This document shows, one piece after another, positions 16,497 through 26,505 of a DNA stretch of 64,000 nt. The position numbers and the translations under genes were made by a program. Within the stretch, counting starts at the first letter, position 1. Every line of letters begins with the position of its first letter. Under the pieces are notes generated by a model. The model did no database searches, was not told the origin of the DNA, and worked only from the letters and a program-made list of their open reading frames with translations. The stretch comes from Anammoximicrobium sp964645045. Its GTDB lineage: Bacteria > Planctomycetota > Planctomycetia > Pirellulales > Pirellulaceae. Where the stretch lies: positions 10,948 to 74,947 of the forward strand of contig CAZXYZ010000050.1 of the NCBI GenBank assembly GCA_964645045.1, read 5' to 3'.

Positions 16497-16730
16497 CCGC
16501 GGTCGAACCGGTCTGGACGCTACTGCCCGCCGGCGATGGTCGAGCTGCCTGCTGGGGTTGGAGACCAAGCGTCGCTTCCGCTCTCGCTACTGCTGGTGGG
16601 ACATCGGAACAGTCTAACGTAATTCCTTGTCGCTGCAAGGGTTGGAATGGATCGTGATCGACTGGTACAAAAGCGACGAGCCGTCCTGACCGGAACGTTG
16701 CCGCTGGCTCCGCTGTCGTAAAACCTACCA

Positions 16731-16759
16731 ATGTTAGCCAATGAATTTACCACCTACAA
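16731..16759 (-). promoter_or_regulatory. Candidate BREX operon promoter
   Basis: On the minus strand, TTGTAG (16759-16754) is followed by 17 nt and TAACAT (16736-16731), a moderate sigma70-like match in a locally AT-richer stretch. It lies ~235 bp upstream of the first BREX gene. The 14-bp tandem repeat directly upstream supports a regulatory region, but the hexamers alone are weak. Confidence 0.3.
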
Positions 16760-16761
16760 GG

Positions 16762-16789
16762 TAGTTCACTGTTGCTAGTTCACTGTTGC
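16762..16789. repeat. 14-bp direct tandem repeat upstream of BREX promoter
   Basis: TAGTTCACTGTTGC occurs twice with no gap. It lies immediately upstream of the candidate -35 box of the BREX operon (reading on the minus strand), a typical place for an activator or repressor site. It may instead be a simple slippage duplication. Confidence 0.6.
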
Positions 16790-17030
16790 TTGTGTCGCTA
16801 TTGCGTGGGCGAGGCGATCACAGCCCGGCATGGTGGCAAGAACAGCGAGGGAATCGTGCGCTGGTCTGGAACTAAAGACCGGGTTTCGCGCTGGATCCAC
16901 ATTGCCCCGCGAAACGGCCGTCACGCTTCAGCCCGTCACGCTTTGGCCGGGTGTTGCAGGCAGCCCACGAGACGCTTAAACTCGGGGACCAGAGATTTCC
17001 TGCAACTCCCCGTGGCTTCGGAGAAAAGAC

Positions 17031-18809
17031 ATGGTCATTCATCGGAGACTCCTGGGTACTCTTCTCAGGCACGTGCCGGCTTTGGCAGTGGCCGTCGCGA
17101 TCGTGGCGTGTTCTGGTGTCTCGCAGGGGCAGGGGCAGGGCGCCGCATCGATCGGAAATCCGCTGCGCTATCGGTGGCAGCCCGGCTCGGGGTTCGGTTA
17201 CGAAGTGGACATTTCGGCCGACCTGCCCGATGCGGTGGAAACCTACAAGGGCCAGATCTCGTACACACTGGAGGGTACCGAGGGCGATCTGCTCAAGATC
17301 ACCTACAACGGCGGTTTGAGAAAGACCGAAACTTCCAAGCAGCAGGCATCCGGTCCGAGGGGCGGCATGCCCTTCTTCGGCCCGCCAGGCGGGCCGCCGG
17401 GGCCGTTTTATCGCAATCCTTTCCAGGGCCTGGAGCAGACGTCAAATACCATCGTCATGACTCCACTGGGCAATATCCGCAGCTTGGAGGGATCGTCGCA
17501 ACTTCCAGTCCTCCTGGGCAATCTGTCGATTCTGCCTATGGAGAAGCTGCCCGAAGCCAACGAAACCAGTTGGCAAATCGACAGCGGCGCAACCCTTACC
17601 GAAGCGAACGACAAGCTCGGAGAACCTGGATTCGGTCCGGGATTCGGTCCGGCGGGATTCTCGCCCTTCGCACGACCGAAGTCGGAAAAACGCACGTCGG
17701 CGTCGGTGGTTACGTCTTACCGCGTCGAACAGTCGCAGGGCGACCTTGTGGTCATCGCCAAGACGTTCCAGATGAATTCACCGGGAGCCGACGAGAGCAT
17801 CCAAATCACCGGCAGTGGCAAATGGACGTTCAACCGCGCCCTGGGAATTCCAGAGAAGCTCGATTACCAGCAGAAGCTCGTCGTCAACGTGAAGAACGTG
17901 ACCTTCACCGTTCCCACCACCATCAAGTACCGGCGCTACACCGACGCGGAGTGGAATAAACTCCAGGAGGAAGCTCGCTTGGCGCGCGACAAGGCGGCAC
18001 GCGAGGCCAAGGAGGCACAGGCGAAGGCGCAAGCCAAGGCAGCGGCGGAGGCGGTCATCCCGCTGACGCCAAAGGAGAGGCAGCAAGTTATCGCCGACAT
18101 TGCCTCCAGCGACTTCTGGAAAGTCAAGGGTGCGCTGGACAAGCTGGCCTCGAAGACTCCGCAGGCGCCGGATCCCAAGATCACCGAGGCGATCCTATCG
18201 AAAGTGGAGGACTCGAATCTCAACCTTAAACACGCCGCATGGCCGGCACTGAAGAAATGGGCACCGGAGGTCGCTCGCAAGATCGAACTCAATCAGAAGT
18301 ACGCCGACCACTGGCCCGTAGCATCCACCGAGCGCCCGGTGACGGAAACAACAAGGCTGGTGGTGGGCCAGATTATCCAGGCCCGCGACTACGCTGGCTG
18401 GCATCCTGCGGAAATCAAGGAAGTGTTGGCGGATGGGAAGGTCAAGTTGGTGTACCGAGGCCGCGGTGGAGGTTGGGCCAAGGACTATTCCCGATCCGAC
18501 ATTCAGCTCGCGCCGGACGAGGTCGATCAGCCCAATCTCGATGCTCAAACTCTGGCCCAATTACGGGCCGCGAGCGGGGCCCCGGCGGCGTCGGCGGACA
18601 ACACGCCGGCACGGCGCACCTGGAAGGACAACACCGGCAGTTTCAGCGTGGAAGCGGAGTTCCTGGGCATGTCTGAAGGCAAAGTCCAATTGCGGCTCAA
18701 GGACGGCCGCGAGGTGCTGGTTCCGCTGGACCGTCTGAGCGAGAGCGATCAGAAGGAAGTGCAGAAGCTGCAACAGGCCGCTGGCCCGACGAATCCGTTC
18801 ATTCCATGA
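17031..18809 (+). CDS. Exported SHD1-domain protein
   Basis: This 592-residue protein has an N-terminal export signal (RRLLGTLLRHVPALAVAVAI) ending in a lipobox-like IVAC/S. A beta-rich domain follows (residues ~45-300) with a Gly/Pro/Phe-rich loop (MPFFGPPGGPPGPF). Next is an Ala/Lys/Glu-rich helix (~305-345), a helical segment, and a C-terminal SHD1 domain (~525-585: RTWKDNTGSFSVEAEFLGMS, then KDGREVLVPLDRLSESDQ). SHD1 domains are abundant in planctomycete exported proteins, where their role is unknown. The ATG at 17031 follows GGAGAAAAG at suitable spacing. It is transcribed away from the BREX operon. Confidence 0.7.
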   Translation: MVIHRRLLGTLLRHVPALAVAVAIVACSGVSQGQGQGAASIGNPLRYRWQPGSGFGYEVDISADLPDAVETYKGQISYTLEGTEGDLLKITYNGGLRKTETSKQQASGPRGGMPFFGPPGGPPGPFYRNPFQGLEQTSNTIVMTPLGNIRSLEGSSQLPVLLGNLSILPMEKLPEANETSWQIDSGATLTEANDKLGEPGFGPGFGPAGFSPFARPKSEKRTSASVVTSYRVEQSQGDLVVIAKTFQMNSPGADESIQITGSGKWTFNRALGIPEKLDYQQKLVVNVKNVTFTVPTTIKYRRYTDAEWNKLQEEARLARDKAAREAKEAQAKAQAKAAAEAVIPLTPKERQQVIADIASSDFWKVKGALDKLASKTPQAPDPKITEAILSKVEDSNLNLKHAAWPALKKWAPEVARKIELNQKYADHWPVASTERPVTETTRLVVGQIIQARDYAGWHPAEIKEVLADGKVKLVYRGRGGGWAKDYSRSDIQLAPDEVDQPNLDAQTLAQLRAASGAPAASADNTPARRTWKDNTGSFSVEAEFLGMSEGKVQLRLKDGREVLVPLDRLSESDQKEVQKLQQAAGPTNPFIP

Positions 18810-19062
18810 CCGGGGCTGTGGGAACTTGCGGCAATGCGACGTCCGGCGATGCCAGGCAACTCCAGGTCAGCATGTCCGATCGCACCCGAAGTCCAGGCCT
18901 GGATCGACCAGCGCATGCGCTGGCTGTCTCTTCTTCACGGACTAACGGGGCGACTGCCCCCGGGTTATCCGATTTCGTCTCTCTCTTCGCGTTAGGCGAG
19001 TGGCCGCGATACAATGCATGCGCTGCCGCCGTTCCCCCATCCTCGTTTCCCGGAGACGTTTC

Positions 19063-21768
19063 ATGGCCATCAAGATCGTGTGTCAGTCCTGTGGGCGAGC
19101 CCTGCGGGCCCGCGACGAGTTCGCCGGGAAACGGGGTGAATGCCCCTACTGTGGCGTCGTGCTGCACGTGCCGCAGTCTGCCGACGAGCCGATCCAAGCG
19201 GAACTAGTCGGCTCGCTGCCGCCCGGTGCGGCGACCACCGAGATCGATCAATTCTTTGATCCGCCCAGCGCTCCGCCAAAGGGTGATTCGCCTAAGACGT
19301 CTCTTTCTCTGCGGCGGATGTTCGAGGCCCTGCTGGATCCGCGCAGCATCCAGTGGATGTTGACCCTCGGCGGCGGCCTGTGCGTGCTGGGCTTGATCGT
19401 CTGGTTGACCAGCCTCGGCATCTTTGAAAACAAGCTGGTCCTGGCCACCGCCACGGGGTTGGGAAGCCTGGCGGTCCTGGGCGCGGGCTGGTGGATCCGG
19501 CTCAGGACGCGTTTTCGCATCGCCGGCCAGGCGTTGACCTTTCTGGGCTGCATTCTGGCGCCGCTCAATTTGTGGTTCTACGCTCACATGGACCTCGTCA
19601 GCGTGGAGAACCACCTCTGGATTGGCGGACTGGCCTGCTGCCTGCTGTACATCGCCACGGTGTATGTGCTGCGGGATCCGCTGTTTGTATACGCGGTCGA
19701 AGCTGGCGCAACGCTGACGTTGACCCTCCTGCTGGCGGAATTTGGCAGGGCGAGCGACACATCCTGCCTGGCCTTGACGCTGATGGTCTTGGGCTTGATT
19801 TCGATTCACGCCGAGCGGGCCTTTTCCACGGAGGGCGAGCCTTTCACGCGACAGAAATTCGGCTTGCCGTTCTTCTGGTCCGGGCACGCCCAGGTCGGTG
19901 CGTCGCTGCTGATTCTCTTGGGCACCCAGATCGTGGGTTGGCTGGCCGGCCTGCACGGCAGTCACCGGTTGCTGAATATCGATTGGCCGGGGAACTGGCT
20001 GACGCAGCACTATTTGCTGGCGGGCGGTCTCTGGCTGGCCGGCGTCTATGCTTACCTGTACTCCGACCTCGTGGTGCGGCGAGTCGGTGTGTACATCTGC
20101 CTGGCGGCGTTCTGCGTGGTCATGGCCGAGGCGACGGTGGCCGGCCGTTTTCTGGGCGGCGAAGGCTGGATCGCCGTGCTGGCCGTGACCGCTTTGGCTG
20201 TCAATCTGGTCCAGATGTTCTTTGCCAAGGCCAACGAGAAGGTCGCCCGCGTCTTGCCGCCGTTGGCTATGGTGCTCGGCGCTTTGCCGATCTTGATCGG
20301 TCTGCTGCTGCACATCCGCGCGACCAGCAGCGTGGCGGCGGCGCTGGATTGGAGCTACCAGACGGGCTGGCCGTTCGTTTTGGTCATGCTTCTGGTCGCG
20401 GTCTGCAACCGCATGTCTGCACATCTGTTCCAGAACACGTCCCCGCGCTGGTCGGCCGCAAATCTGTTCGGCAGCGCTGCAGCCCTACTGGTGGCGGCAG
20501 CCGGTTTGTTGCGCGTTTTGAACCTGACCCGTTGGACCGAACAGGCTCCGTGGCTGATGCTCGTTCCGATCGCCTATCTGGTCGCCAGCCGACTCTGGCG
20601 GGGCCGGGCCGTCGAACGGCCGTTGGGTTGGGTCGCCCATACGGCGGCGGCCGTGATCCTGCTGCACGTGCTGGTCGCGTCGCTGCAAATGGTCGAACGA
20701 GTTCTACAGCCTTTGCAGCAATCCCCGGACAACCTCGTCTTGGGATTGGTGTTTGCGGAAGCGGCGGTGTTCTACATCCTGGCGGCCGTCTTCCGGCGGC
20801 GGAGCGCGAATGTGTATTTCGCGACGCTGGCGGCCTGCGGTGCGTTGTGGCAATTCCTGGGTTACTACGGAGTCCCCGCCCCGTCGTACACGATGCTGTA
20901 TGCCTTGTTGGGCGTTGGGTCTCTGGGCCTGAGCCGGATGTTGGGAATCGAGCGGGTTTCGATCTACCACGGACTGACCGGCGCGCCGGGCGTGGCGACT
21001 CGCGGCCGCGGCCTGGCGGCCTTCCAAATGGGCAACGCGATCCTGCTAATGGCATCGTTGGCAGCCGTGCTCCAAGGTTTGAACCGGATTGCGGCCGGCA
21101 GCTACGAGTGGCGGGATCTGTGGGCGCTGGTCACGACGACGCTGGCCAGCTTGGCGGCCGTCAGCCTGTCGCCGGGCGGCTTGTGGCGGCGTTTGTACGC
21201 GACCACGACCGTCGCCTTGGCTGGCGTCACGTTCCTGACGCTGAACGTGCTCATCGAGCTCAGCCTGTGGCAGAAGCTGGAGATCTTCTGCGTGGGTGTG
21301 GGCCTGCTGCTGGTCGGCGCTAGCTACGTGGGCCGTTTTCGGGAGGCGGCCGGCAAGGCCAGCGACCTGGTCACGGCGGGGTTGTGGCTGGGCGGCTTGC
21401 TGGCGACCTTGCCATTGGTGATCGCCGTCGTTTACTACCGCTTCGTGGGGCCCGATGGCACCCGCTTTTCAGCGTTGGACGAAATGGCCCTGTTCTTTGT
21501 GACCGTGGCCTTGCTGGTCACCGGATACAGCTGGCAGATCAAGGCGACGACGTTCTTTGGCGGAGCGTCGCTGACCTTGTATCTGATGATCGTCGTGGTC
21601 TCGCTGGGTTGGCAGCAGCAAAAGCCGGCCGGCGTCTATCTGGCGGTCGGTGGCGCGGCGCTGTTCGGCCTGGGCATCGCACTCAGCATGTGCCGCGAGA
21701 AACTACTGCAACTGCCCGAACAGATCGCCAAACGCGAAGGCGTCTTCCGCGTCCTGAATTGGCGGTAG
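19063..21768 (+). CDS. Zinc-ribbon polytopic membrane protein
   Basis: The ~901-residue protein opens with a zinc ribbon (IVCQSCGRALRARDEF, then GECPYCGVVL; two CxxC pairs at residues ~7-31). A linker to about residue 85 follows, and the rest is a run of about twenty hydrophobic helices, e.g. ILTLGGGLCVLGLIVWLTSL-type segments. The Cys pairs fit the short planctomycete ribbon that often heads membrane proteins. I recognise no enzyme motif. ATG 19063 (MAIKIVCQSC) has GGAG five bases upstream and is preferred to an ATG 63 bp earlier. Confidence 0.7.
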   Translation: MAIKIVCQSCGRALRARDEFAGKRGECPYCGVVLHVPQSADEPIQAELVGSLPPGAATTEIDQFFDPPSAPPKGDSPKTSLSLRRMFEALLDPRSIQWMLTLGGGLCVLGLIVWLTSLGIFENKLVLATATGLGSLAVLGAGWWIRLRTRFRIAGQALTFLGCILAPLNLWFYAHMDLVSVENHLWIGGLACCLLYIATVYVLRDPLFVYAVEAGATLTLTLLLAEFGRASDTSCLALTLMVLGLISIHAERAFSTEGEPFTRQKFGLPFFWSGHAQVGASLLILLGTQIVGWLAGLHGSHRLLNIDWPGNWLTQHYLLAGGLWLAGVYAYLYSDLVVRRVGVYICLAAFCVVMAEATVAGRFLGGEGWIAVLAVTALAVNLVQMFFAKANEKVARVLPPLAMVLGALPILIGLLLHIRATSSVAAALDWSYQTGWPFVLVMLLVAVCNRMSAHLFQNTSPRWSAANLFGSAAALLVAAAGLLRVLNLTRWTEQAPWLMLVPIAYLVASRLWRGRAVERPLGWVAHTAAAVILLHVLVASLQMVERVLQPLQQSPDNLVLGLVFAEAAVFYILAAVFRRRSANVYFATLAACGALWQFLGYYGVPAPSYTMLYALLGVGSLGLSRMLGIERVSIYHGLTGAPGVATRGRGLAAFQMGNAILLMASLAAVLQGLNRIAAGSYEWRDLWALVTTTLASLAAVSLSPGGLWRRLYATTTVALAGVTFLTLNVLIELSLWQKLEIFCVGVGLLLVGASYVGRFREAAGKASDLVTAGLWLGGLLATLPLVIAVVYYRFVGPDGTRFSALDEMALFFVTVALLVTGYSWQIKATTFFGGASLTLYLMIVVVSLGWQQQKPAGVYLAVGGAALFGLGIALSMCREKLLQLPEQIAKREGVFRVLNWR

Positions 21769-22303
21769 AGGCAGAGCCATCTGTCACGGAAACCATCCCG
21801 CTGGCCTCGATTCGCCGCTCTGGTCGTTGCGGCTGGAACGTGTTTGGGAAAAGGAAAGCAGATGCTGCGAGCGGCGTAGTTTGGCTATCGGTATCGCTGC
21901 AGAAGCTTCCCCGTTTTGTCGGACGAAATGCCACTCCGTCTTGGACGGTTTGGCGAACCGCCCTGCAATAGAATTTGTGACGGAGCACTTACGCTCGTGT
22001 GGCTCTTCAGCCCGCCCGCTTCGACTTGCTCCTGAGCATTGTTGATGTTGCAGTAGAATGCCTCTTTACCTTTTCCTGCTGGTTTGTCCCAGGCTCCAAG
22101 TGCCTGATGAACCCGGGGAGAAGGAGACGCGTAATCTCTGCCCGATCACCCATTTCGACACTGGAGGCGACGCGAATGCGCCCTACCCCGGCGGGGCGAG
22201 GGTGTGGTAAGATTCCGCGGCTGAATGCGACTTGTGGGCGGCGCCGTCCGCGTGGCCTGCGAAGAGTCGGCCAGGGGGGGGCGAGAGAGTTCAGTTCCCG
22301 GAA
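21769..22303. other. Intergenic region with no recognisable gene
   Basis: About 535 bp lie between the membrane protein stop and the fusion gene. Short open frames exist on both strands but none has a ribosome site or a recognisable protein pattern. A GC-rich CCCCGGCGGGG hairpin lies near 22190. I see nothing else supportable. Confidence 0.5.
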
Positions 22304-24601
22304 ATGGTTGAGGTGTCTTTCGTGCGCTGTGTCATCTTGTGTGCGGGGTTTGCCACACGGCTCCATCCGTTGACGCTCACGGTTCCCAAGCACCTGCTGA
22401 CGGTGGCGGGACGGCCGGTGTTGGATTACGTCGTCGAGCGGTTGGCAGCGGCGGGCATCGCCAGCGGGGTGGTGGTGGCCAACCATGCGTTCGTCGACGC
22501 ATTTCTCGGGTGGGCCGACGCCAGGCCGCAGCCCATGCGTCTGGAAATCCTCGACGACGGGGCGACGTCGAACGCGGATCGGCGGGGCTCGATCGGAGAT
22601 TTGCAGTTCGGTTTGGAGCAAGCCGACGTCCGGGGCGATTTCCTTGTCGTCAACGGCGACAACCTCTTTACGTTCGCGTTGGACAATGTGCTGGACACGT
22701 TTCGCTGCCGCGGCAATACGATCACGCTGTACGACGTCGGCTCCGAGACCGAGGCGGCCAAAATGGGCGTGGCCCAATGCGACGCGACGGGCCGGGTCGT
22801 TGGGTTCCGGGAAAAACCGCCCGTTCCGGGCACAACCTTGGCGTCGATTGGCATCTATGCGTTTCGCGCCGAAGTGCGGGAGTTGGTGAAGCGGTACGTG
22901 GCGGAAGGAAACTCGCCGGACATGACCGGTTCCTTCGTCCAATGGTTGCACCAGCGCGTGCCCGTTTACGCTCACACGATCCAGGCCGACGAGGGACGGT
23001 GGTTTGACATCGGCTCCCATGAGCAATACGCCGAGGCGAAACGTGTGCTGGCTGTCATCGCGTCAAATCAACGAGGTGCCCCGCTACTCTCAAGTGCAGA
23101 GGCTCTCACGATCGACTCCGCACCACGCGCTCTACTCCGTCAACCCTTGTGGCGGCCGGAGGATTTGGGCCAACCGCTGCCGCCGTCGGTGCATGCCAAC
23201 TCGGTCTGCTTGCCGACTTGGGCGGATGTGATCGCGTACGAAGAAGGAGATTCACGCGTCCTGGGCCAGTTACAGACGGGTTATCCGCGGTTCTTCATCC
23301 ATCCGCTGACGGAACGTCTATTTCAGGCATGCAGCCGGCGGTTTGTCCGCGGTGACGAGTTGTGCCACGTGTACCCGTCGCGGGCGTCGGCCGATCGCTG
23401 CGTGCAGTCCTTGCAGCGGTGGAGCGGTGAAGAGGGCCGAATCGAATCCTGGGCCGAGGGTGGTCCGTTCGTCGTCTGCTTCCCTCGTACTGCCGACGAG
23501 GCGGCTCGCAAGCACTGGCGGCACAGCGGGGACGGAATCTCTTCGCGGCGAGCGGAGACGCTCTTGGGCGGCAAGCCCATTCCGGACGGTCAGGCGGCCA
23601 AACGGGAAGTCCGCCAACGGATCGGCCAACTGTGCAGCGTGCCGGCCGACGGAGTCTATCTCTTCAGCTCCGGGATGAGCGCCATTTACACGGTCCATCG
23701 CGCAATCAGCCGCCTGGGGCCGGCGCGGATGAGCGTGCAGTTTGGCTTTCCCTACGTGGACACGCTCAAGGTCCAGCAGGACCTGGGCCTAGGAGCCCAC
23801 TTCCTGCCCCGCGGCGACGAGGCCGATCTGGGGCAATTGCGCGACTTAGTCCGCGCCGAGCCGATCTCGGCGGTCTTCTGCGAATTTCCGTCCAACCCGC
23901 TGCTGGTCAGCCCGGACCTCGCCGCGTTAGGCGAACTCGCGCGGCAGTCTGGATTTCCCTTGATTGTCGACGAGACACTGGGCACCTATGTCAACACGGA
24001 CGTGCTGCGCGTGGCCGACGTGGCGGTGACCAGTCTGACCAAGTATTTTACGGGGGTCGGCGACGTGCTGGCGGGAGCGGTGATCCTCAATCCGCACCGT
24101 CCGCTGGCCGGTCGCCTGCGCGAGGCGTTGGACGGCGAATACGAAGACAACTTGTGGGACGGCGATGCGGTTTTGCTGGCCGAGTACTCAGCCGATTTTG
24201 CGGAGCGGGTCCGCCGGATCAACCGCACGGCCGAGCAGGTTTGCGAGTTCTGCCGTACACACCCGGCGGTCGCGGAGGTGTATTATCCGAAGTATTGCGC
24301 GCCGGCCAACTACGATGCGTTCCGCCGGCCCGGAGGCGGATACGGCGGGCTGTTCTCGATCTTGCTGCAGGATCCCGGACGCACCTCGCCGCGGTTCTAC
24401 GATTCACTTCAGTTGTGCAAAGGCCCCAATCTGGGCGTCAACTTCAGCCTCTGCTGCCCCTTCACGCTGCTGGCCCACTACCGCGAACTCGATTTTGCGG
24501 AACGTTGCGGCGTCAGCCGTCACCTGATCCGGATCTCCGTGGGGCTGGAGGAGCCGCAGGATTTGATCGACCGGTTGGAGCGGGCGCTGCGGACGATATG
24601 A
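22304..24601 (+). CDS. Fusion: sugar-nucleotidyltransferase + cystathionine gamma-synthase-like PLP enzyme
   Basis: Residues ~7-245 form a nucleoside-diphosphate-sugar pyrophosphorylase-type domain: CVILCAGFATRLHPLTLTVP with PKHLL, metal-binding VNGDNLF, GFREKPP and ASIGIYAF. The remainder (~285-760) is a fold-type I PLP enzyme of the Cys/Met-metabolism family. It starts LPTWADVIAYEEGD and GYPRFFIHPL, as in fungal-type cystathionine gamma-synthases, and has the PLP lysine in SLTKYFTGVGDVLAGAV. The two parts lie in one uninterrupted frame with no stop or frameshift. The start is either ATG 22304 (no ribosome site) or GTG 22322, which has GAGG eight bases upstream and gives the typical family start VRCVILCAG. 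What the two activities do together is not known to me. Confidence 0.8.
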   Translation: MVEVSFVRCVILCAGFATRLHPLTLTVPKHLLTVAGRPVLDYVVERLAAAGIASGVVVANHAFVDAFLGWADARPQPMRLEILDDGATSNADRRGSIGDLQFGLEQADVRGDFLVVNGDNLFTFALDNVLDTFRCRGNTITLYDVGSETEAAKMGVAQCDATGRVVGFREKPPVPGTTLASIGIYAFRAEVRELVKRYVAEGNSPDMTGSFVQWLHQRVPVYAHTIQADEGRWFDIGSHEQYAEAKRVLAVIASNQRGAPLLSSAEALTIDSAPRALLRQPLWRPEDLGQPLPPSVHANSVCLPTWADVIAYEEGDSRVLGQLQTGYPRFFIHPLTERLFQACSRRFVRGDELCHVYPSRASADRCVQSLQRWSGEEGRIESWAEGGPFVVCFPRTADEAARKHWRHSGDGISSRRAETLLGGKPIPDGQAAKREVRQRIGQLCSVPADGVYLFSSGMSAIYTVHRAISRLGPARMSVQFGFPYVDTLKVQQDLGLGAHFLPRGDEADLGQLRDLVRAEPISAVFCEFPSNPLLVSPDLAALGELARQSGFPLIVDETLGTYVNTDVLRVADVAVTSLTKYFTGVGDVLAGAVILNPHRPLAGRLREALDGEYEDNLWDGDAVLLAEYSADFAERVRRINRTAEQVCEFCRTHPAVAEVYYPKYCAPANYDAFRRPGGGYGGLFSILLQDPGRTSPRFYDSLQLCKGPNLGVNFSLCCPFTLLAHYRELDFAERCGVSRHLIRISVGLEEPQDLIDRLERALRTI

Positions 24602-24668
24602 CGGTTACCGGTGCTGCGTTCCTTCGGCCAAGTCCGTTAAGGTGCGATTCTCGAAGGAAAACCGGATT

Positions 24669-24742
24669 GTTGGAGTTCACGCTTGAGCGTGCCAAGCGGG
24701 CGATGCCCGCCGCACCGGGCACGCTAAAGCGTGGATTCCAAC
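24669..24742. repeat. Intergenic palindrome family P, copy 1
   Basis: The outer arms GTTGGAGTTCACGCTTGAGC and its imperfect complement ending GGATTCCAAC enclose an inner GGCGGGCATGCCCGCC-like palindrome. It lies between the fusion gene and the sulfatase gene and could also act as a transcription terminator. Confidence 0.8.
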
Positions 24743-24868
24743 GGAGCTCCCTCACTTCGGAATTGCCGTCCGAGGCGGGTTGATCGGGAGAGGAACGTCA
24801 GGCACAATCAAGCCCGAGAGACGATCATCGCAACCTGATTTTCAACCGTTCGATTTGGAGTTTTCACC

Positions 24869-26452
24869 ATGAACCGACTCACGCTTCTCGCTGCCGTTCT
24901 TGGCCTTGCGGCCGGCTGGTCCGTTCCGGCAGCGCTGGCCGCCGACGCTCAGCGTCCCAACCTGGTGTTCATCTTCTCCGATGATCACGCGTACCAGGCC
25001 ATCAGCGCCTACAACGATCCCCGCAGGCTGCTCGACACGCCAAACCTGGACCGGATCGCGCGCGAGGGCATGCGGTTCGACCGCTGCGTGGTCACCAATT
25101 CGATCTGCGGACCCAGCCGGGCCGTGGTGCTGACGGGCAAGTACAGCCACCAGAACGGATTCTACAACAACACGAACAGTCGCTTCGACGGCTCGCAAAC
25201 CACGATGCCCAAGCTGCTGCAAGCGGCCGGCTACCAGACGGCGATTGTGGGCAAGTGGCATTTGGTCAGCGACCCGACGGGGTTCGACTACTGGCAAATC
25301 CTGCCCGGCCAGGGCGTGTACTACAACCCGCCCATGATCCGCAACGGCGAACGGGTTCAGCATCAGGGCTACACGACCGACATCATCACCGACCTGTCGC
25401 TGGAGTGGCTCCGCAACCGCGACCGTTCCAAGCCGTTCCTGCTGATGTCCCAGCACAAGGCCCCGCACCGCGAATGGGAGCCGAACCTGAAATACCTGGG
25501 CCACGACAACGACCGGAAGTACCCGGAGCCGCCGACGCTGTTCGACGACTATGCGGGCCGCGGTGCGGCCGAACGCGACCAGGACATGACCATTGCCAAG
25601 ACGATGACGCCCAAGGACGTGAAACTCGTCGCTCCCTCGCAATTGACGCCGGAGCAGTTGGAAAAATGGAACGCCTACTACGAGCCGAGAAACGAGGCGT
25701 TCCGCCAAGCCAACCTGCAAGGCGACGACCTGGCCCGCTGGAAATACAACCGTTACATGCACGACTATCTGGGCTGTATCAAGTCGGTCGACGAGAGTGT
25801 CGGACGGCTGCTGCAGTACCTGGACGACGAAGGACTGGCCGACAACACGCTGGTCGTCTACGCGGCGGACCAAGGTTTTTACTTAGGCGAGCACGGCTGG
25901 TTTGACAAACGCTGGATCTTCGAGGAATCACTCCGCACGCCGCTGTTGGTCCGTTGGCCTGGCGTGGTGAAAGCGGGCGGCGTCAATGCGGACCTCGTGT
26001 CCAACTTGGATTTTGCGGAAACCCTGTTGGATGCGGCCTGCGTGGCGGTGCCCCCCGAGATGCAGGGCCGCAGCCTGTTACCGGTGCTCAAGGGCCAGAC
26101 GCCTGCCGACTGGCGGAAGAGTTTCTACTATCACTACTACGAGTTCCCCGGCCCGCACTCCGTGGCCAGACACTACGGCGTGGTTACCGAGCGTTACAAG
26201 CTGGTGCATTTTTACGAGCCGGCGGTTAACTATTGGGAGTTGTTCGACCTGGAAAAGGACCCGTTCGAGCTGCGGAGCGTTTACGGGCAGGCGGAGTACG
26301 CCAAGACGCAGCAGGAACTGGCGGCGGAACTAACCCGGTTGCGGACGGAACTGAAGGTCACACCGCAGGACCCGCCGGAATCCATCATCACTCGGTCAGG
26401 GCCCAAAGTGAAGGCGAAGGCGAAGGCGAAAGCGTCCCAGAACAGAGGTTGA
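24869..26452 (+). CDS. Secreted type I sulfatase
   Basis: Type I sulfatases remove sulfate esters from polysaccharides and need a formylglycine made from Cys or Ser in CxPxR. This 527-residue protein has a Sec signal peptide (MNRLTLLAAVLGLAAG...AALA). The first metal site is NLVFIFSDDHAYQA, the formylglycine motif SICGPSRAVVLTGKY lies near residue 83-98, and GKWHL near 132 and DQGFYLGEHGWFDKRW near 335-350 complete the active site. The C-terminus ends in a short Lys/Ala run (KVKAKAKAKA). It fits the planctomycete habit of digesting sulfated algal polymers. Substrate not predictable here. Confidence 0.92.
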   Translation: MNRLTLLAAVLGLAAGWSVPAALAADAQRPNLVFIFSDDHAYQAISAYNDPRRLLDTPNLDRIAREGMRFDRCVVTNSICGPSRAVVLTGKYSHQNGFYNNTNSRFDGSQTTMPKLLQAAGYQTAIVGKWHLVSDPTGFDYWQILPGQGVYYNPPMIRNGERVQHQGYTTDIITDLSLEWLRNRDRSKPFLLMSQHKAPHREWEPNLKYLGHDNDRKYPEPPTLFDDYAGRGAAERDQDMTIAKTMTPKDVKLVAPSQLTPEQLEKWNAYYEPRNEAFRQANLQGDDLARWKYNRYMHDYLGCIKSVDESVGRLLQYLDDEGLADNTLVVYAADQGFYLGEHGWFDKRWIFEESLRTPLLVRWPGVVKAGGVNADLVSNLDFAETLLDAACVAVPPEMQGRSLLPVLKGQTPADWRKSFYYHYYEFPGPHSVARHYGVVTERYKLVHFYEPAVNYWELFDLEKDPFELRSVYGQAEYAKTQQELAAELTRLRTELKVTPQDPPESIITRSGPKVKAKAKAKASQNRG

Positions 26453-26505
26453 CGCGCCAACACTGGAGTGGAGCGGGCCGCAGCATGGAGGCGATGCTCG
26501 GATCC

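Larger units (their letters stand above)
16497..17030. other. Divergent intergenic region between BREX operon and SHD1 gene
   Basis: About 530 bp separate the divergent BREX and SHD1 genes. It holds the candidate BREX promoter and tandem repeat listed separately. No protein-coding pattern is convincing in the rest. It marks the upstream boundary of the defence island. Confidence 0.6.

Noticed and set aside
19204..20424. 406-codon minus-strand frame opposite the membrane protein
   Set aside because: Its Gln/Arg-rich translation is the typical antisense image of hydrophobic helices; no independent evidence.
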